The notes below the pieces were generated by a model. The model saw nothing but the letters and a program-made list of their open reading frames with translations, was not told the origin of the DNA and did not search any database. Positions 33,394-42,054 of a DNA stretch of 64,000 nt are shown in pieces. The DNA is from Paenibacillus montaniterrae (GTDB lineage Bacteria; Bacillota; Bacilli; Paenibacillales; Paenibacillaceae), in NCBI RefSeq assembly GCF_018403185.1, contig NZ_BOSE01000002.1, positions 310,001 through 374,000 on the forward strand, read 5' to 3'. Within the stretch, counting starts at the first letter, position 1. Every line of letters starts with the position of its first letter. The position numbers and the translations under genes are program-made.

Positions 33394-35601
33394 TCACTTA
33401 TATATCTTTGTTACCCGCTCTCCCAAACGACTCAGCAATTCATTCGTTATCGTATTGCATTGACCTGCCAACTCCTCAGCTGATATGGATTCATCCTGAT
33501 CCACTCCTATCAATGTTGCGATATCTCCTTGAGCTACATCATCCATGTCTGAAATATCTACAATTAGCTGGTCCATGCAAACTGATCCTATTATCGCCCT
33601 TCGTTTTCCTTTAATAAGGCAGCTTGCCTTCGCCTCGGACAATAAGCGCGGCATTCCATCTGCGTATCCAATGGCGATAATTGCGATTTTTCCGTCTTTA
33701 TCCGCGGTGTACGTACCGCGATAACCAACTGAAACTCCTTTTTTCACCTGCTTCACTTGCACCACTCTTGCTTTCAGCGAAAGCACAGGACGAAGTGATA
33801 TACTTGTCTTGACTTTATCTTCTTCTCGACTGAGCACTCCATATAAAGCGATGCCGATTCGGGCATAATCATAATTACATTCGTTATAGTTGAGCACGCC
33901 GTAGCTGCTTTGTACATGCAGCTTTTGCGGGTCGATACCTTTGCTCCGCAATTGTGCGATTACGTGATCAAAACGTGAAATTTGATTTTTAGTATGAGCA
34001 ATATCCGGCTCCTCCAAACTGTCAGCCGCATTTAAATGCGTAAATGTGCCTTTCACATTCAAATTACTAAACCGATACATCGAAGCGATTTCTTCTATAT
34101 GTTCATAAGACTCGCCCAATCTGCCCATTCCGGTATCAATTTTAATGTGGACATTGATTTTAACGCTGCAAGCACTCAGCTTTTTCGCGTAATCTACATC
34201 AACTACAGTTTGTGTCAATCTATAGGCGGCAAGCTGATGAATCGCGCTCTCGTGAGTATACCCCAAAATGAGAACTTCTCCTTTTATTCCTTTTTTGCGC
34301 AGCTCTATTCCTTCTCCTAGCGTTGCAACAGCAAAATGGTTAATCCCCAATCTGTTCAAATGCTCGGCGATTTGCCACCCACCATGACCATATGCCTGCG
34401 CTTTTACTACCGCCATCATATTACAGCCATTAGGCAACACCCGTTGAATCTCCTTAACATTATGCTGCAAATGAGCGAGATTAATTTCTGCCCATGCTCG
34501 CCCTCTGTCATCAGATTCACTGCTGCTTGTTTTTCTACTTATCCCTTTTGCTGCACTCATTACAAAAGCAGAAGCTGCAAATGACAGCATCGTCACCAAC
34601 ATAAAATGAATAAGGCTATTTCCGACGACAACAGAGGTTAGTCCTGTTACTTTTCCTGCTCCTCGAACGATAATAATGCACATCGGATGCAAAACGTAAA
34701 CAAGTATGCCCAAATTTCTCAAATATTTATTGCTTTTAATTGTAAAGCTAAGCAAAAGTTGAAACAGAAAATACATGCACGGAATCGACAACAGATACAT
34801 GCTATTATGGCGAGATAAATGAAATTCCTTTACCAGCAAGCCTTCCGTAACCATCAAGCCGAAAAAGAAAATAAATCCGCATGCGTACCATTTCGTCTTT
34901 CTCTGAGCCCGTTTTGTCTGAACACGATTTCTCTGAACAGGTTTTCCTTGAACATGTTGCCCGTATGCGGCAATCAGTCCTCCCAGCATAATAAATACAG
35001 GAGCAAAAAAGATTCCATTTCTTGTAGAATCAAACAAGAAAAAGATCGCTTGAAAAATACGTTCAAGATATAGATTGCTTTGAGCAAAAGCATAGTAGCT
35101 GTCACCTAATAATCCGATTATATACAGAAGCAGCGCGATCAAGAAAGCTGCCCTGATCGAAAGCTTCGTGCATAAAAAATAGCAAATACATACGCCCAGC
35201 ATAACACCGGGAAAATACCATAGATGATACAGTGTGCCATTAAACAAAATATCCTGTACTAAAGTGTAAATGGAAAACTGTTCGGTAAAATAGCCAGCGT
35301 AAATGTTTACCGGAATATAGATAAGGATTGAAAGCATATAAAGCTTGGCTAATTTAATTAAAAACTGCTTTAGCATTTCAATATTTTTGTTTTTATCCGT
35401 ACCAAGCTTTTGCAAAAAGAAATAGCCTGTGCACATAAAGAAAAAAGGAACCGTGACCCTTGAAACAATTCGAGTAAGCATGAAATCTGCAAACGCATCG
35501 TAGGACAGAAGCGGCGAGGTATGATTTGCAATAACAAGAATTGCAGCTATTACTCTAAAGCTATCCAAACCGCCATACTTCTGCTCATTACCAGCACGCA
35601 T
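33394..35601 (-). CDS. vanT: VanT-type membrane-bound serine racemase
   Basis: This two-domain protein has about 735 residues. The N-terminal 350 residues hold ten membrane segments of the acyltransferase-3 type (GGLDSFRVIAAILVIANHTSP, VPFFFMCTGYFFL), thought to bring in L-serine. The C-terminal 365 residues are an alanine-racemase fold with the PLP lysine in MMAVVKAQAYGHGG (about K400), HIKIDTGMGRLG and the second catalytic region AIGYADGMPR. VanT supplies D-serine for D-Ala-D-Ser precursors. The start at 35601 follows AGGAG by seven bases and is preferred to 35622. It sits between the ligase and vanR. Confidence 0.92.
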   Translation of the reverse strand: MRAGNEQKYGGLDSFRVIAAILVIANHTSPLLSYDAFADFMLTRIVSRVTVPFFFMCTGYFFLQKLGTDKNKNIEMLKQFLIKLAKLYMLSILIYIPVNIYAGYFTEQFSIYTLVQDILFNGTLYHLWYFPGVMLGVCICYFLCTKLSIRAAFLIALLLYIIGLLGDSYYAFAQSNLYLERIFQAIFFLFDSTRNGIFFAPVFIMLGGLIAAYGQHVQGKPVQRNRVQTKRAQRKTKWYACGFIFFFGLMVTEGLLVKEFHLSRHNSMYLLSIPCMYFLFQLLLSFTIKSNKYLRNLGILVYVLHPMCIIIVRGAGKVTGLTSVVVGNSLIHFMLVTMLSFAASAFVMSAAKGISRKTSSSESDDRGRAWAEINLAHLQHNVKEIQRVLPNGCNMMAVVKAQAYGHGGWQIAEHLNRLGINHFAVATLGEGIELRKKGIKGEVLILGYTHESAIHQLAAYRLTQTVVDVDYAKKLSACSVKINVHIKIDTGMGRLGESYEHIEEIASMYRFSNLNVKGTFTHLNAADSLEEPDIAHTKNQISRFDHVIAQLRSKGIDPQKLHVQSSYGVLNYNECNYDYARIGIALYGVLSREEDKVKTSISLRPVLSLKARVVQVKQVKKGVSVGYRGTYTADKDGKIAIIAIGYADGMPRLLSEAKASCLIKGKRRAIIGSVCMDQLIVDISDMDDVAQGDIATLIGVDQDESISAEELAGQCNTITNELLSRLGERVTKIYK

Positions 35602-35682
35602 GATCATTCTCCTGAGAGCCATAATAGATATAATCGTTGAGAGATAAAGTAGAAATTGGACGATGATCAGCTTGTCCCATTA

Positions 35683-36735
35683 TTAATTCTCCTCCATCGC
35701 CAGCAAAATAAGTGTATCCAGTAATTCCTTATAAGAAATTCCGGCCGATCGCAGCATGCTTGGGTATCTGCTTTTTGTAGTAAAGCCGGGAATCGTATTA
35801 ATTTCATTAAATACAAGTTCATTTGCTGGTGTTAGAAACATATCGACGCGCGCGAAACCACGGCAGCCAAAAGCTTGGTAAAGCTGAATTGCTGTTGCTT
35901 TAATTTTTTCAGCTATCTCCTGTTCAACTCGTGCTGGAACATGAATAAGAGAGCTTTTAAGCGAGTATTTTTCACGATAATCGAAAAACGCTTCAAACAA
36001 CTCGATTTCATCCACTTCACCCACGATTACATCTTTATTTCCAAGCACGGCACAGCCTACCTCAAAGCCTTCAATATTTTCCACGATAACGACCTTGTCA
36101 TCGTAATTAAAAGCATTTTCCAATCCGCTTACTAATTCTGCAGCGTTGTACGCTTTTGTAATGCCAATGGACGATCCGGCTTTTGCTGGTTTGACATATA
36201 GCGGAAAGCCTATTGCTTGGGCAGCAGCTATTACTTTGTCAGCATCTGTATTTTTATATACCGTAACCGATTGTGGCGTCTTCACGCCGGAGCTGGCCGC
36301 TAAAATATTCGCAATATCCTTATCCATACAAATTGCAGAGGACAAACTATGGCAGCCAACAAACGGTATGCCAGCCAGCTCAAGCAAGCCTTGAACCGTT
36401 CCATCCTCTCCATTTTTTCCATGCAAAATCGGAAAAACGACATCCACTTTAGTTGTTTTCATCACATCATTGTAAAGTGCAACCACTCCTTGTATTTGTC
36501 TGCATGGAGCAATAAAGGCAGGCAAACATTCTTTTCTTTGATGCCAGGTATCATCCTGTATATGGTCAATGCTGCCGCTATATTGCAGCCATTGTCCTTC
36601 TCTTGTGATTCCTAGCAATAAAACGTCGTATTTTTCAAAGTTAAGGTTTTCCAATACCGCTGTTGCTGATTTTAGAGACACCTCATACTCGGAGGAACAG
36701 CCTCCAAACAAAATTGCCACTGTAATTTTCCTCAT
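35683..36735 (-). CDS. D-alanine-D-serine ligase (VanC/E/G-type)
   Basis: This ATP-grasp ligase of about 350 residues has VAILFGGCSSEYEVSLKSA at the N-terminus, FPILHGKNGEDGTVQGLLELAGIPFVG, and VKPAKAGSSIGI for ATP binding. RGFARVDMFLT...FNEINTIPGFT binds metal. The specificity loop reads FFDYREKYSLKSSLIHVPARV. From memory, an EKY-type motif here is typical of D-Ala-D-Ser ligases, whereas D-Ala-D-Lac ligases differ strongly and housekeeping Ddl has AKY. The next gene vanT supports D-Ser use. The ATG at 36735 is preferred to GTG 36744 because GGAGGAG lies upstream. The vanY stop ends just before the start. Confidence 0.9.
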   Translation of the reverse strand: MRKITVAILFGGCSSEYEVSLKSATAVLENLNFEKYDVLLLGITREGQWLQYSGSIDHIQDDTWHQRKECLPAFIAPCRQIQGVVALYNDVMKTTKVDVVFPILHGKNGEDGTVQGLLELAGIPFVGCHSLSSAICMDKDIANILAASSGVKTPQSVTVYKNTDADKVIAAAQAIGFPLYVKPAKAGSSIGITKAYNAAELVSGLENAFNYDDKVVIVENIEGFEVGCAVLGNKDVIVGEVDEIELFEAFFDYREKYSLKSSLIHVPARVEQEIAEKIKATAIQLYQAFGCRGFARVDMFLTPANELVFNEINTIPGFTTKSRYPSMLRSAGISYKELLDTLILLAMEEN

Positions 36736-36740
36736 ACTCT

Positions 36741-37625
36741 TCACTCCTCCAGCTTATCGGAGGAGCTCGTCACAATAACTCCGCCGACGTTGTCGCCTGA
36801 AATCTGATAATATTTATTGGTTGGCACCTCAATAGAAGTCTCTTCAGAAATCGGGTAATAATGGATTTCGTAGGTTTTACCCTCGATCGTAACTTCAACC
36901 TGCTGCTGCTCTCTCAGATAAGCCAAATATTCTTCCAGCGAAAAATTATTCTGCTTCATCACGGCACTATGTGGCAGTCCTACATAACGATAATGCCAAG
37001 GCTCGTACATCGTGCCTGTAATTTCTGTCTTGTCCTCTGGATAGCGTAAAATAAACCCGAACTTCCAACTATTATTTTTCAACCACTTCCCTTCAGGAGC
37101 ACGCTCCATTTTCATTAAGGTAGACCCAATATCGAGAGCCAAACCGAGATTATGCTCACTAAATCCCGGCGGCATAGCAAGTCCTGGTTCCATTTCATTA
37201 TGAAGCTGCTGCTGTTCTTCAAAGCTTCGAAACCCGCTATTAATAATAAAGCTTGTCACATTATCCTTTTGCGCAGCTTGAACCATCTCAACAAACTTCT
37301 GAATAATGCTTTCCGACACCTTAATCGTGTCATCCTGCAAGCGATATCCTTGCAGCAGCTCCTCATATTGAGAAAGCTGAATAATATCAGATTTGATAGC
37401 TTCCTTTCGAACAGGGTATTCCTTGTTAACAAGCAGCAAATTGCCGTAATACACCTGAGCTTTTTCGACTTTAATGCTTTCATACTCCACTTGCGGAGCC
37501 TTTTCTTGTACTGGATCCTTTTCATTATTATGATTTGGCTTCTTCGGCATCCAATGTTCTAGCTGCAGAACAGCGAAATAACCGACTAGTAAAAGGACAA
37601 CAATCAAAAAAAGCCTCTTTCCCAT
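36741..37625 (-). CDS. vanY: VanY-type membrane-anchored D,D-carboxypeptidase
   Basis: The 294-residue protein has an N-terminal membrane anchor (residues 5-21). Its zinc peptidase domain (M15B) contains SGFRSFEEQQQLHNEM, the zinc ligands in SEHNLGLALDIG (H158, D165), and EPWHYRYVG (E208, H211). VanY removes the terminal D-Ala from peptidoglycan pentapeptide precursors, cutting glycopeptide targets. After the domain, residues 230-294 form an extra C-terminal beta-rich tail of unknown role. AAAGGAGG precedes the ATG. It is the first gene of the van operon. No separate vanX or vanXY is present, so D-Ala-D-Ala dipeptide removal would depend on this protein or on genes elsewhere. Confidence 0.9.
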   Translation of the reverse strand: MGKRLFLIVVLLLVGYFAVLQLEHWMPKKPNHNNEKDPVQEKAPQVEYESIKVEKAQVYYGNLLLVNKEYPVRKEAIKSDIIQLSQYEELLQGYRLQDDTIKVSESIIQKFVEMVQAAQKDNVTSFIINSGFRSFEEQQQLHNEMEPGLAMPPGFSEHNLGLALDIGSTLMKMERAPEGKWLKNNSWKFGFILRYPEDKTEITGTMYEPWHYRYVGLPHSAVMKQNNFSLEEYLAYLREQQQVEVTIEGKTYEIHYYPISEETSIEVPTNKYYQISGDNVGGVIVTSSSDKLEE

Positions 37626-37783
37626 AAATAATTTCCTCCTTTATGCGTCACACACTAAGGATAGAAAAAACTATTTAAATAAAAAGTAGGGTAAAAATAA
37701 AACTTTTCTAAAGTCACAAGTTATCTGCTTCAGAGCAATTAGCAAACAACTTACGAACAGACTGGCATCTATCTTCTTTGCAA

Positions 37784-37838
37784 CAAAAAAACTCCGCCCA
37801 CGGAACAGGGCACAAGCCCTGCAACCGCACAGCGGAGT
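37784..37838 (-). terminator. Rho-independent terminator upstream of vanY
   Basis: On the minus strand the outer arms ACTCCGC and GCGGAGT, with an inner stem CAGGGC/GCCCTG, are followed by TTTTTTT. It is 160 bases upstream of vanY and downstream of the DUF72 gene and three repeats. It therefore either ends transcripts coming from 38-39 kb or acts as an attenuator in a van leader. The 37626-37783 stretch is AT-rich and should contain the van promoter, which I could not define. Confidence 0.75.
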
Positions 37839-37879
37839 ATTTATTAATCTATATAACTCTAAATAAATCACCGTCATCA

Positions 37880-38031
37880 AAGGACCAAGAAGATAGCACG
37901 ATACTAGAACGCGAGGAGCACAGCGTAGGCAAAATGCTACGTGAGCACCGCAGTTTTCGCTAGCGTGACATATTCGACGTCGACTATGCTACAACGCAAT
38001 CGCATCGTCATCAACTTCGGACTTTTTAAAC
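37880..38031 (+). repeat. Type A repeat, 5'-truncated copy
   Basis: The copy begins inside the GGACCAAGAAG motif, lacks the left terminal arm and otherwise runs to the end arm ACTTCGGACTTTTTAAAC. The inner arms are ATAGCACGATACTAGAACG and TTTTCGCTAGCGTGACAT, less well matched than in full copies. Confidence 0.8.
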
Positions 38032-38051
38032 AACCTCTTCCAATAAGAGTT

Positions 38052-38222
38052 GTTTAAAAAGTTCGGAGTTCAGGACCAAGAAGATGGCACGATACTAGAA
38101 CGCGAGGAGCGCAGCGTAGGCCAATAGCTACGTGAGCACCGCAGCGTTCGGTAGCGTGACATATTCGACGTCGACTATGCTCCAACGCAATCGCATCGTC
38201 ATCAACTTCGGACTTTTTAAAC
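38052..38222 (+). repeat. Type A repeat, full copy A5
   Basis: This 171-bp unit of the ATGGCACG subfamily has terminal arms GTTTAAAAAGTTCGGAGTT and AACTTCGGACTTTTTAAAC, and inner arms containing GAACGC and GCGTTC. The linker before it is itself part of a long perfect hairpin with the end of the previous copy (AAACAACCTCTT...AAGAGTTGTTT). Confidence 0.85.
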
Positions 38223-38239
38223 TACCTCTTAAAATGAAA

Positions 38240-38410
38240 GTTTAAAATGCTGGGCTTTCAGGACCAAGAAGCTTGGACGCTAGTAGAAAACGAGGAGCGC
38301 AGCGTAGGCAATAAGCTACGTGAGCACCGCAGCTTTCGCTAGCGTTCAAGATTCGCCGTCGACTACGCTACAGAGCAGTTACATCGTCATCAAAGTCCAG
38401 CATTTTAAAC
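38240..38410 (+). repeat. Type A repeat, full copy A6
   Basis: This 171-bp unit of the CTTGGACG subfamily has terminal arms GTTTAAAATGCTGGGCTTT and AAAGTCCAGCATTTTAAAC. They match each other but not the neighbouring copy, showing that pairing is kept within a unit. It ends six bases before the DUF72 stop codon. Copies at 37880-38410 account for most of the 791-base gap 37626-38416. Confidence 0.85.
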
Positions 38411-38416
38411 AACCTC

Positions 38417-39295
38417 TCAAAAGAGTTCTAATTGTTCTGGTTGCTCTGGCATTACCCCCATCGGCTCCTTGCCTTCTGGGGTTTGTTGTCCTAGCAGCAC
38501 CATCATCTGCTTGGCGTTCAAGGCGGCGTGACCACCTGAGTTATTGTTGAAAATAACATGCACATGCTCGCTTTGCTGCTGCAGCTTCTCTAGACGCGGC
38601 AGCCATTCCAGCAGCTCGTCCTCGCGATACTCGTACAAGTAGCGAACCTCGCGCCATTTCTCATCTCCTGTGTCATTCCAGCCCGCTTCATTGCGACCAT
38701 GCAGCCTGACCATTGTCAGCTGTTCGCTGGTGGCTTCAACAATTGTCGGCACGCTGCCTTCTCCCGCTTGCGGCTCGTCACAGACACAATGAATCCAGCC
38801 TTCCTTGCACATAAATTGCAGCGTTTTTTCTCGCATCGCATCCGTCCACCAGCTTTGATGGCGGAACTCAAGTGCACAAGGAATATCTCCCATTTTTTGC
38901 TTTGTCGCTCGCAGCACCATAACATGCTTGGTCATGCAATCAAACCAAGGTGGATATTGAAACAGCACCGCAGCCAGGCGGTCATGTTCAATTAACGGCT
39001 CAAGCATTGCCAGAAAAGCTGCATACATTTCCTCACGCTTATTGCCGATTCCGATACTGCCGCGCTGATGTCCTGTCATCCCCTGATAAGCTTTTACTAT
39101 AAATTTGAAGCCAGGAGGCGTCTCATCAATCCATTTTTGTATCCGCTCAGCTGATTGAATCGCATAAAAGGTACTGTCGATCTCAACAATATGAAAATGC
39201 TTGCTATAATGAGCAAGTCTCTCATTGCTCTTTACACTTTTGGGATAAATCGAATCATGATCCCCCCAGCCGCCAAGTCCAATTGCTATACTCAT
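38417..39295 (-). CDS. DUF72-family protein (YecE/YunF-like)
   Basis: The 292-residue TIM-barrel-like protein begins SIAIGLGGWGDHDSIYP. It has the DUF72 hallmarks HFHIVEIDSTFYAIQSAERIQKWIDETPPGFKFIVKAYQ, RHQSWW and the C-terminal VHVIFNNNSGGHAALNAKQM. The biochemical role of the family is unknown. GAGGGAAC lies before the ATG. It follows the MEKHLA gene by 13 bases and is probably co-transcribed with it. The stop is six bases from a type A repeat. Confidence 0.88.
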   Translation of the reverse strand: MSIAIGLGGWGDHDSIYPKSVKSNERLAHYSKHFHIVEIDSTFYAIQSAERIQKWIDETPPGFKFIVKAYQGMTGHQRGSIGIGNKREEMYAAFLAMLEPLIEHDRLAAVLFQYPPWFDCMTKHVMVLRATKQKMGDIPCALEFRHQSWWTDAMREKTLQFMCKEGWIHCVCDEPQAGEGSVPTIVEATSEQLTMVRLHGRNEAGWNDTGDEKWREVRYLYEYREDELLEWLPRLEKLQQQSEHVHVIFNNNSGGHAALNAKQMMVLLGQQTPEGKEPMGVMPEQPEQLELF

Positions 39296-39308
39296 CTCGT
39301 TCCCTCAC

Positions 39309-39752
39309 TTATGCTTCAATTCTGCGAATGCTTTGAAATGCCGCTGCTTGACCACAGTATTGCCCCGCTTCATCGATTACATTCCATACAACCGCATCCT
39401 CAATATAAAAGCGGCGCCCTGTTGCCGAAATACGAATGCCCGTATAGTTACTGACGTAGCCGTTCGCTGTTACCTCTCTTAAAAATGCTTGGCGCTGCTC
39501 ACGCTCCATCGGTTCTGCAGTAAGCCGGGAAGGTGTGGAGACAAACTGCTGGTCATCCATTTCCCATAGTGCTTTGGCACGTTTATTTCCATAATTCAGT
39601 ATCGGATCAAGCTCAGTTCCGTGTGATAAAATAACAAGCTCTGCTTCATCCAATTGCTTCAGCAATGGACGACTCAGATCTACATCAAGCAAATCCTGAT
39701 CCGTCCAATGCCTGTAGCTATCAAGCAGCCTCTTTGCATGTACTTCATTCAT
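39309..39752 (-). CDS. MEKHLA-domain protein
   Basis: The 147-residue protein consists of a single PAS-related MEKHLA-type domain: AKRLLDSYRHWTDQDLL at the start, AELVILSHGTELDPILNYGNKRAKALWEMD in the middle and YIEDAVVWNVIDEAGQYCGQAAAF at the end. In plants the domain occurs in homeobox proteins; bacterial versions are single-domain and uncharacterised. It is the first gene of a unit with the DUF72 gene. No catalytic motif is evident. A ligand or redox sensing role is possible from the fold only. Confidence 0.8.
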   Translation of the reverse strand: MNEVHAKRLLDSYRHWTDQDLLDVDLSRPLLKQLDEAELVILSHGTELDPILNYGNKRAKALWEMDDQQFVSTPSRLTAEPMEREQRQAFLREVTANGYVSNYTGIRISATGRRFYIEDAVVWNVIDEAGQYCGQAAAFQSIRRIEA

Positions 39753-39832
39753 CCTTCGCCCTACTCCCTTACACCGTTATAGCTTAATTTAACTTTAACA
39801 AGTGTACAGCGGATTGGCAATGCTTGCTTCTG

Positions 39833-40615
39833 CTATGCAGAAAGCTTTTCTCTATCTTCACTGACCTGTTTTTTGCCTGACAAAAACCAGCCGCCAACGG
39901 CAATCGCAATTAACACTGCATAGAATGTTATCTTCCAGCCAAATGATTCTGCAAAATCATGCGAAATAACTCCAAGCGATTCATGTGCCAGCGTATGAAC
40001 GGCAAGCTTGACGCCAACCCATCCAACAATAACAAATGCTGCGATTTCCAATCCAGGACGGCTTTCAAGCAGCTTGACAAACATTGTTGCAGCAAAACGC
40101 ATAATGACTACACCGATTAACCCTCCAAGGAAAACGACGATAAAATGTCCGCCGTCCATGCCGCCAATCGTTGGCATCGATGTTTTAGGCAAGGATACTG
40201 CCAGCGCAAGCGCAGCTAAAATAGAATCGATGGCAAAGGCGATGTCTGCCAATTCAACCTTCAGTACAGTTACCCAGAAGCTGCTGCCTTTTTTCTCTTT
40301 CTTCGCTTTATCTAGCTCTTTGCCTTTAAACCAAACCTTGCGCACAATATGATTGATTGCAATGAACAGCAGATACAATGCGCCAATCGCTTGAACTTGC
40401 CAAATATTAACGAGAAATGAAATGGCAAACAGTGAAAGAAAACGGAAAACCATGGCGCCAACCAAACCATAAAACAACGCTTTTTTACGCTCTGATTCCG
40501 GCAAATGCTTTACCATAATAGCCAGCACCAGCGCATTGTCGGCAGCTAGCAAGCCTTCAAGCGCTACAAGAATAAGCAGTACAGATCCAAACTCAAAAAA
40601 CATCGTCCAATCCAT
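39833..40615 (-). CDS. TerC-family membrane protein (YkoY-like), manganese-regulated
   Basis: The 260-residue protein has about seven membrane segments. It carries the TerC acidic motifs EGLLAADNALVLAIMV in the first helix and VELADIAFAIDSILAAL in the middle, where aspartates are thought to bind metal. TerC relatives YkoY and YceF of Bacillus export manganese and help metallate secreted enzymes. The gene is preceded by a yybP-ykoY riboswitch (40700-40828), which strongly supports Mn(II) handling. GAGGATG lies before the ATG. Confidence 0.92.
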   Translation of the reverse strand: MDWTMFFEFGSVLLILVALEGLLAADNALVLAIMVKHLPESERKKALFYGLVGAMVFRFLSLFAISFLVNIWQVQAIGALYLLFIAINHIVRKVWFKGKELDKAKKEKKGSSFWVTVLKVELADIAFAIDSILAALALAVSLPKTSMPTIGGMDGGHFIVVFLGGLIGVVIMRFAATMFVKLLESRPGLEIAAFVIVGWVGVKLAVHTLAHESLGVISHDFAESFGWKITFYAVLIAIAVGGWFLSGKKQVSEDREKLSA

Positions 40616-40699
40616 AGAACATCCTCCTCAAATTTTCAAGATGCCTTTCTAGGCTTTGCCCCCTAGCATCAATCGAGTACTAGCTGCTTTTTTCACACA

Positions 40700-40828
40700 A
40701 AAAAAGACCTCTGCCTATCACAAATAGGCAAAGGTCTTGCTAACAACGATCGCTTCGTTGCCAATAAAGCCGGAGCTTTCACTCGTCATGACGACTTTAT
40801 TGCTGGAGCTACTCCCCTTTGGAGTTTT
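40700..40828 (-). promoter_or_regulatory. yybP-ykoY manganese riboswitch with terminator
   Basis: Read on the minus strand the region starts with AAAGGGGAGTAGCTCCAGC, continues through a GTCGTCATGACGAG arm and ends in GCAAGACCTTTGCC, the two conserved signatures of this class. AGACCTTTGCCTAT then pairs with ATAGGCAGAGGTCT followed by seven T, giving an overlapping terminator. Mn(II) binding would prevent termination and switch on the TerC gene 85 bases downstream. This explains most of the 40616-40939 gap. Confidence 0.92.
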
Positions 40829-40939
40829 TCGTATGAAATTGTGCAACTTACAACTACCTATACGAGCTCGCCCAAACTTAGGTTTCATTTTCTTCAAAAA
40901 AAGTTTATGCTAAATTGTATGAAAGGAAGAAGCGATTAT

Positions 40940-41263
40940 ATGAATACCAAGCAAAGCAAAATTACAGAGCTCAACGAAAAGCAGCTGCATGCTCTGGCAA
41001 ATATCGATATCGGCAAAGCAGCCGTACTGTTTACCACTCCATTTTGCGGCACCTGCAAGGTCGCTTTGAAAATGCTGGAGATCGTTGCCGAGACAAACGT
41101 GCCTTATCATCTATATCAAGCTAACATAAATTTCACACCATTTTTTCGTGAGCATTGGCAAATTAAAAGCATACCAGCGCTAGTCATCATTGAAAATGGC
41201 AGCATCGCCAAAACGATCTACGCCATGCGCTCAGTCGCCGATCTATACGAGCAGCTGACGTAA
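40940..41263 (+). CDS. Thioredoxin-like protein
   Basis: This 107-residue protein has the thioredoxin active site in FTTPFCGTCKVALKMLE (CGTC) near residues 38-41 and the cis-proline region IKSIPALVIIENG. CGTC rather than CGPC suggests a specialised reductase or YtpP/YusE-like protein. The start at 40940 is chosen for AAAGGAAG about eleven bases upstream; longer readings have no ribosome site. It is divergent from the TerC riboswitch transcript and stands alone. Confidence 0.87.
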   Translation: MNTKQSKITELNEKQLHALANIDIGKAAVLFTTPFCGTCKVALKMLEIVAETNVPYHLYQANINFTPFFREHWQIKSIPALVIIENGSIAKTIYAMRSVADLYEQLT

Positions 41264-41302
41264 AGCTGGAATGAATCGCTGCAAAAAAGATCCATGTACA
41301 CC

Positions 41303-41351
41303 AAAAAGCTCGCACTGGGTGGGAATATGATTTCCCTGCCCTAGCGCGAGC
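41303..41351 (-). terminator. Rho-independent terminator of the gene at 41403
   Basis: The outer arms GCTCGC and GCGAGC, with inner pairs GGGAA/TTCCC, are followed by TTTTTGG on the minus strand. It lies between the convergent thioredoxin gene and the small membrane-anchored protein gene. Confidence 0.75.
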
Positions 41352-41402
41352 CTCTACGTCAATTACACTTAAAGCTTAATACCGAACGACACGAAGTGCT
41401 TA

Positions 41403-41858
41403 TTATTGTGCGATCTTTAAGACGATCCTTTTAGCAGTTTCTTTCTCTACAAAAACGGAACTACTTCCTGTCAGCTCTATTGTTCCAGAATCTTCACTCG
41501 TAAACCAAAACCTGCTTATATCAAAAATATAGTCGAAGACAAATTTGCCTTCATTCACAAAAATAATTCTTCGTTTCATATCCGTTTCCAAGCGATCCAA
41601 ATTACATTTAACCCCAACAATCTTATCGATAGCTTCTCCATTAAGAAAAGGATCCTCTAGTATGTAAGCTCTATCCCAGACAAAAGGAGTAAGATCTGCA
41701 AATTGGACAGTACGATTCGTATCCTTCAATTTTACAATATTCTGCTCAATAGTTTCAGAGAAATCACCTGTCTTCCCGTTAGTTGAGAGTGAGAATACCA
41801 AATACCCTATAGCAATAAGTCCAATAACTCCAACTAATAGCAGTGCAACTCTTCTCAT
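41403..41858 (-). CDS. Membrane-anchored hypothetical protein (151 aa)
   Basis: The product has one N-terminal membrane helix (VALLLVGVIGLIAIGYLVFSL) and an extracytoplasmic domain with FADLTPFVWDRAYIL followed by a beta-rich part. The 'W-D-R' phrase occurs in a family of uncharacterised Bacillota proteins, from memory. The ATG at 41858 has GGAG six bases before it; a TTG at 41870 overlaps that site. A type A repeat begins only 13 bases upstream of the start codon, so any promoter must lie within or beyond the repeats. Function unknown. Confidence 0.7.
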   Translation of the reverse strand: MRRVALLLVGVIGLIAIGYLVFSLSTNGKTGDFSETIEQNIVKLKDTNRTVQFADLTPFVWDRAYILEDPFLNGEAIDKIVGVKCNLDRLETDMKRRIIFVNEGKFVFDYIFDISRFWFTSEDSGTIELTGSSSVFVEKETAKRIVLKIAQ

Positions 41859-41871
41859 ATGTTTCTCCAAA

Positions 41872-42038
41872 GTTTAAAAATTCGGCTTTCAGGACCAAGA
41901 AGATGACACGCTACTAGAAGGCGAGGAGCGCAGCGTAGATAGACCTACGTGAGCACTGGAGCCTTCGGTAGCGTGCCATATTCGACGTCGACTAAGCTAC
42001 GAAGCACCGCACCGTCATCAAAGTTCGGCTTTTTGAAC
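41872..42038 (+). repeat. Type A repeat, full copy A7
   Basis: This 167-bp unit of the ATGGCACG subfamily has inner arms CACGCTACTAGAAGGC and GCCTTCGGTAGCGTG. It is nearly identical to copy A9, differing at a handful of positions. It lies directly upstream of the 41858 start codon. Confidence 0.85.
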
Positions 42039-42054
42039 ATCCTCTTTCAATAGA

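Noticed and set aside
37671-37880. 69-codon frame upstream of vanY, possible leader peptide
   Set aside because: It runs through a terminator hairpin, has no ribosome site and shows no regulatory peptide pattern.
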